A DNA stretch of 64,000 nucleotides from the NCBI GenBank assembly GCA_963682175.1, contig OY821784.1, forward strand, positions 33,461,621 through 33,525,620, written 5' to 3'. Source of the stretch: Triglochin maritima. Taxonomy: Eukaryota > Streptophyta > Magnoliopsida > Alismatales > Juncaginaceae. Below are positions 61,265 through 64,000 of this stretch, piece by piece. A model generated the notes under the pieces. It made no database searches. It had not been told where the DNA came from and saw only the letters and a list, made by a program, of their open reading frames with translations. Positions within the stretch are counted from its first letter, which is position 1. Every line of letters starts with the position of its first letter. The position numbers were made by a program, and so were the translations under genes.

Positions 61265-61447
61265 TGAGCACCTGAAGTGTCGTCACTGGGATCACGATCG
61301 CGTGGAGAACTCCTCACGCGCCTAGGTGTCATCTGTCACCACAACAATCAACAGATAAGCAACAATGCATGCAAGAGCTACAAAAATAATGCATGCCTCT
61401 AGCACTACTCCTAAGGGTGGTTCTTTAGACGAAGACACAGGAATCGA

Positions 61448-61461
61448 CCGCTCGGATACCA
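61448..61461 (-). other. Primer binding site, initiator tRNA-Met type
   Basis: On the minus strand TTGGTATCCGAGC follows the 5' LTR after three bases, matching the usual TGGTATCAGAGC at 11 of 12 positions. Confidence 0.85.
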
Positions 61462-61464
61462 AGT

Positions 61465-63680
61465 TGTAACGTCCCGAAACAGCGGAAGATTTAAAATTTC
61501 AAAATAACCAACATAACAGACAACTCACGCGGGAACGTCACTAATATATAAATATATAAATATATAAATCCGGGTGCACCCAAAATACAAGGAGTTTTCC
61601 AAAAGAAGTACAACTACAATACTGATACAAGGGATAGAATACAAGTAGTCGTACGGTCTAGCAACTGCCGAAGAGGATCCGACTCCAAAGCGCTCCGTCC
61701 TCGGTCACCACCCACCCGGACCTACTGCGATCCTGAAAAAGATGCAACAACAATGCCTGAGTTTCCAGAAGGAAACCCCGTATGCCAACCCACCTATATG
61801 CATGCATCACATAATGAACCTATCATACTAGTAGCATGTCATGGCATCAACAGAAATGGAAAACAGTTCCCCCGAAGGGTAAAACAGGACATCAGTCCGA
61901 CAATCAATCATCGGGTCTCCCGAAGAGACCTACTGCAGGCACATGCAGTCTAGTAGCCCGCGACATCGCACCCCCCACACGCAGCTACACTACTCAAGGG
62001 TTCGGCAGGGAGCCTCTGTCACGTCTACGCGCCGATAGAAACAGATCTGTAAATCTCAGTGGTCGGGGCCACAGGGACCAACGGGGCCGTCGCCCGGAAG
62101 GTATAACAACATCATCTCGGTAGGTGCCCAGCCGAGGAAAACAACATAGCCGGCACAGCCTCGGCCCAACAATCATCATCGCCGGCACAACCTCGGCGGC
62201 ATCACCGGCACAGCATCGGTGGTCCATCACAACGTCCGGCACAGCATCGGACGGGTCCAGACCGAAGTCTGCCAGGTCATCAGGCTCCTCGAGCCGCGAA
62301 CACCAACCGCGCCGCTATAAAAGCAGGGCAGCGACCTCCGTAGCCCGTGGGCCGGTAGTCACCTCACCCAACGCCAGTTGCGTGCCCGCACAACAACAAC
62401 ACTGGGATCCGCGATCCCTCAGGCCTGCTATACTACAAAGTGCCAACAATCATCTCAAAAGTCACGGTCCATACATGGAGGTGACGCGTCCCGAACACCC
62501 ACACTCTTCCCAACGACGGTCCCTGGGCAGGCACGCATGACGCGCCCACCGTCACCTCCCGGCTCACGCACAAGGCGAGGACACGGGTTTCCGTGGACAA
62601 AGTTGGCGTTCAAAAAGGGAACCAGGAATTCTGTCCTGGGCCCAAACGGTCAACCGGAAGAGGTGATTCGGTCGACCGGTTCCAGGAAGGAATCGGTCGA
62701 CCGTACTCCTAAAACGGTCTACCGCTGCGCTCAAAACAGAACCCCCAACGGTCGAACAAGGGTCTAAAACCGGTCGACCGAACGAGGTCAAAATCCGGAG
62801 TCTGGTCAACATTAAATTCCACTCTATCGGTCGACCGACTCAGGGGTCTCGGTCGACCGAAAACAGACAGGGTCAACCTAGTATTCTACGTCATCAAACA
62901 GTCGAACGTAAACATACTACCGGTCGAACAAACATGCAATCGGTCGAACGCAATATAAATCGGTCGAACAATTCATACAATAATAACAGGTACACTTAAG
63001 TTCCGGTCGAACACAACAAGGACCGGTCGACCGATAACAGGTAGGAAAAATCCCAACTCACCAGCAATAATGCACTACCGGTCGACCGCCCCAAGGCATC
63101 GTTCGACCGGTGAAGGTTAAAGTCGGGCAAACAGTGCTAAAACGGTCGACCGCCCGAAGGATCCGGTCGACCGTTGGTCGTCTTCAACCTCGCGCCAGCC
63201 GAGGATTTACGAAGAAACGCGTCGCCGGAGAGGTCCTCGACCTCCCCCGACCGACCAACAACACCCTTCCACAAGGGTGAGCAACAAAATCACACTAATG
63301 AGCGGCATACCTCAAAAGAAACGACGAAGATGCCGGAGCTCCGCTCGCGCACGTCGCCTCCGGTGATCTCCCCGCGCGCTCGACTCCGCACGCCTCACGC
63401 CGCGCGATCTCCGGTCTCCTCCTCAGCTGCTCGCCACCACACGCACCAGCAAGGAAAGGAAGGAATGAGGGAAAGGGAGAAGAAAAGAAGAAGAAGAAGA
63501 AGAAAAACTAGATTTTATAACCCCCAAATGCACAGTACACGCCTCCTCCCCCATCACCCTACTCTCCTTGGTCACTGTAGCACGCCACTTCCCCACGCAA
63601 ACACTGTACAACCCCTCTTCCCCATGCTAACCACCTCCTTAATCACCATTAGCCTCCTAATCTCGGTTAGGGACATAACA
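61465..63680 (-). mobile_element. 5' LTR of the Tekay-type element
   Basis: 2216 bp, same structure as the 3' LTR. It contains one palindrome changed from CGGTCGACCG to CGGTCAACCG near 62648, a CpG transition relative to the other LTR. Confidence 0.95.
62646..63174. repeat. CGGTCGACCG palindrome array, 5' LTR
   Basis: Nine perfect copies and about nine variants, collinear with the array in the 3' LTR. Confidence 0.95.
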
Positions 63681-63685
63681 TTAAA

Positions 63686-64000
63686 TACTAATCAAAGTAT
63701 TGGTTTAAGTCACGCTAGCATATGCTCTCCCGGCGATGGTTCGGATTCGCGATGGAAGCGACTAAGAGTTTTAGTATAAAACCACACTTATAGACATGTT
63801 CACATGTGTATAATGTCAACCCCTTACATCAAGGAAGGTTCACATATTGCTAAACTAATAGATAATTGGCATGTGATAATGATCGAAGCAAGAGAACCCA
63901 AACTTTCTATACTCGATCCAATCCTTATTCTATCCTACCAAAAAATGTTAACTTCTCCTTTATCCAATCCCAATCTTTCTTGCACGTTACATTAACAAAC
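63686..64000. other. Right flank of the Tekay-type insertion
   Basis: AT-rich DNA without a recognised gene; it continues the sequence interrupted at 54673. Confidence 0.5.

Larger units (their letters stand above)
54674..63680 (-). mobile_element. Complete, very young Tekay-type Ty3/gypsy retrotransposon (9007 bp)
   Basis: Two near-identical LTRs (54674-56881 and 61465-63680), a PBS, a PPT, one gag-pol reading frame and a 5-bp target duplication TTAAA (54669-54673 and 63681-63685). By eye the LTRs differ by six substitutions, all transitions, and one 8-bp TATATAAA-type unit. At commonly used plant rates of 0.7-1.3e-8 per site per year that is about 0.1-0.2 million years. The gag, protease, RT, RNase H, integrase, chromodomain order identifies a chromovirus; LTR-to-LTR polyprotein features fit the Tekay/Del clade. 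Confidence 0.96.

Overview
This is nuclear DNA of a flowering plant, most likely a eudicot. The evidence is GT-AG spliced genes, a plastid-targeted nuclear ycf23 gene, a plant receptor-like kinase, a plant mobile domain (PMD) gene and plant-type Ty3/gypsy and Ty1/copia retrotransposons. I cannot name the species. Most of the window is transposon sequence in nested layers; only two host genes look intact, and no rRNA, tRNA or CRISPR array was recognised.

Layout. 1-775: tail of a Tekay-type LTR. 2926-5006: broken PMD gene. 6101-7877: broken Mutator-like (MULE) transposase on the minus strand, bracketed by two arrays of four short hairpins each (5185-5317 and 8107-8241) and cut short by a 564-bp dispersed repeat that recurs at 21297-21860. 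8573-12833: intact nine-exon ycf23 gene (302 aa) with a 1.2-kb terminal-inverted-repeat element in intron 6. 13712-18330: decayed copia element (minus). 19789-21166: a hAT-type MITE and a foldback MULE-type MITE, both with target-site duplications. 22445-23330: old LTR-like sequence. 23483-30399: a composite of foldback arms, three (TA)n tracts and two Micron-like elements, one of which contains a SIRE-type copia remnant. 30648-38769: a receptor-like kinase gene destroyed by two solo LTRs in opposite orientation, one of them inside an exon. 39560-46560: two inverted LTRs and a SIRE-type gag remnant split by a 3-kb inverted-repeat element that carries gene-like exons and a run of 33 G. 47612-53214: intact eleven-exon gene for a 391-aa multi-pass membrane protein resembling the N-terminal half of ZnT5-type zinc transporters, with a tandem-repeat-filled first intron. 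54674-63680: a complete, very young Tekay-type Ty3/gypsy element (minus), with LTRs differing by about six transitions and one 8-bp indel, PBS, PPT and a TTAAA target duplication; its polyprotein carries an amber stop before the chromodomain and an apparent frameshift near the start.

The most striking signals are: (i) dense arrays of the 10-bp palindrome CGGTCGACCG in the LTRs of at least two different families, with the oldest copy showing CpG-decayed forms such as CGGTTAACCG; (ii) the 4+4 hairpin arrays at roughly 35-bp period around the MULE transposase; (iii) Micron-like elements lodged in the (TA)n centre of a foldback sequence. All splice sites, domain calls and identities were read by eye; no search was run.
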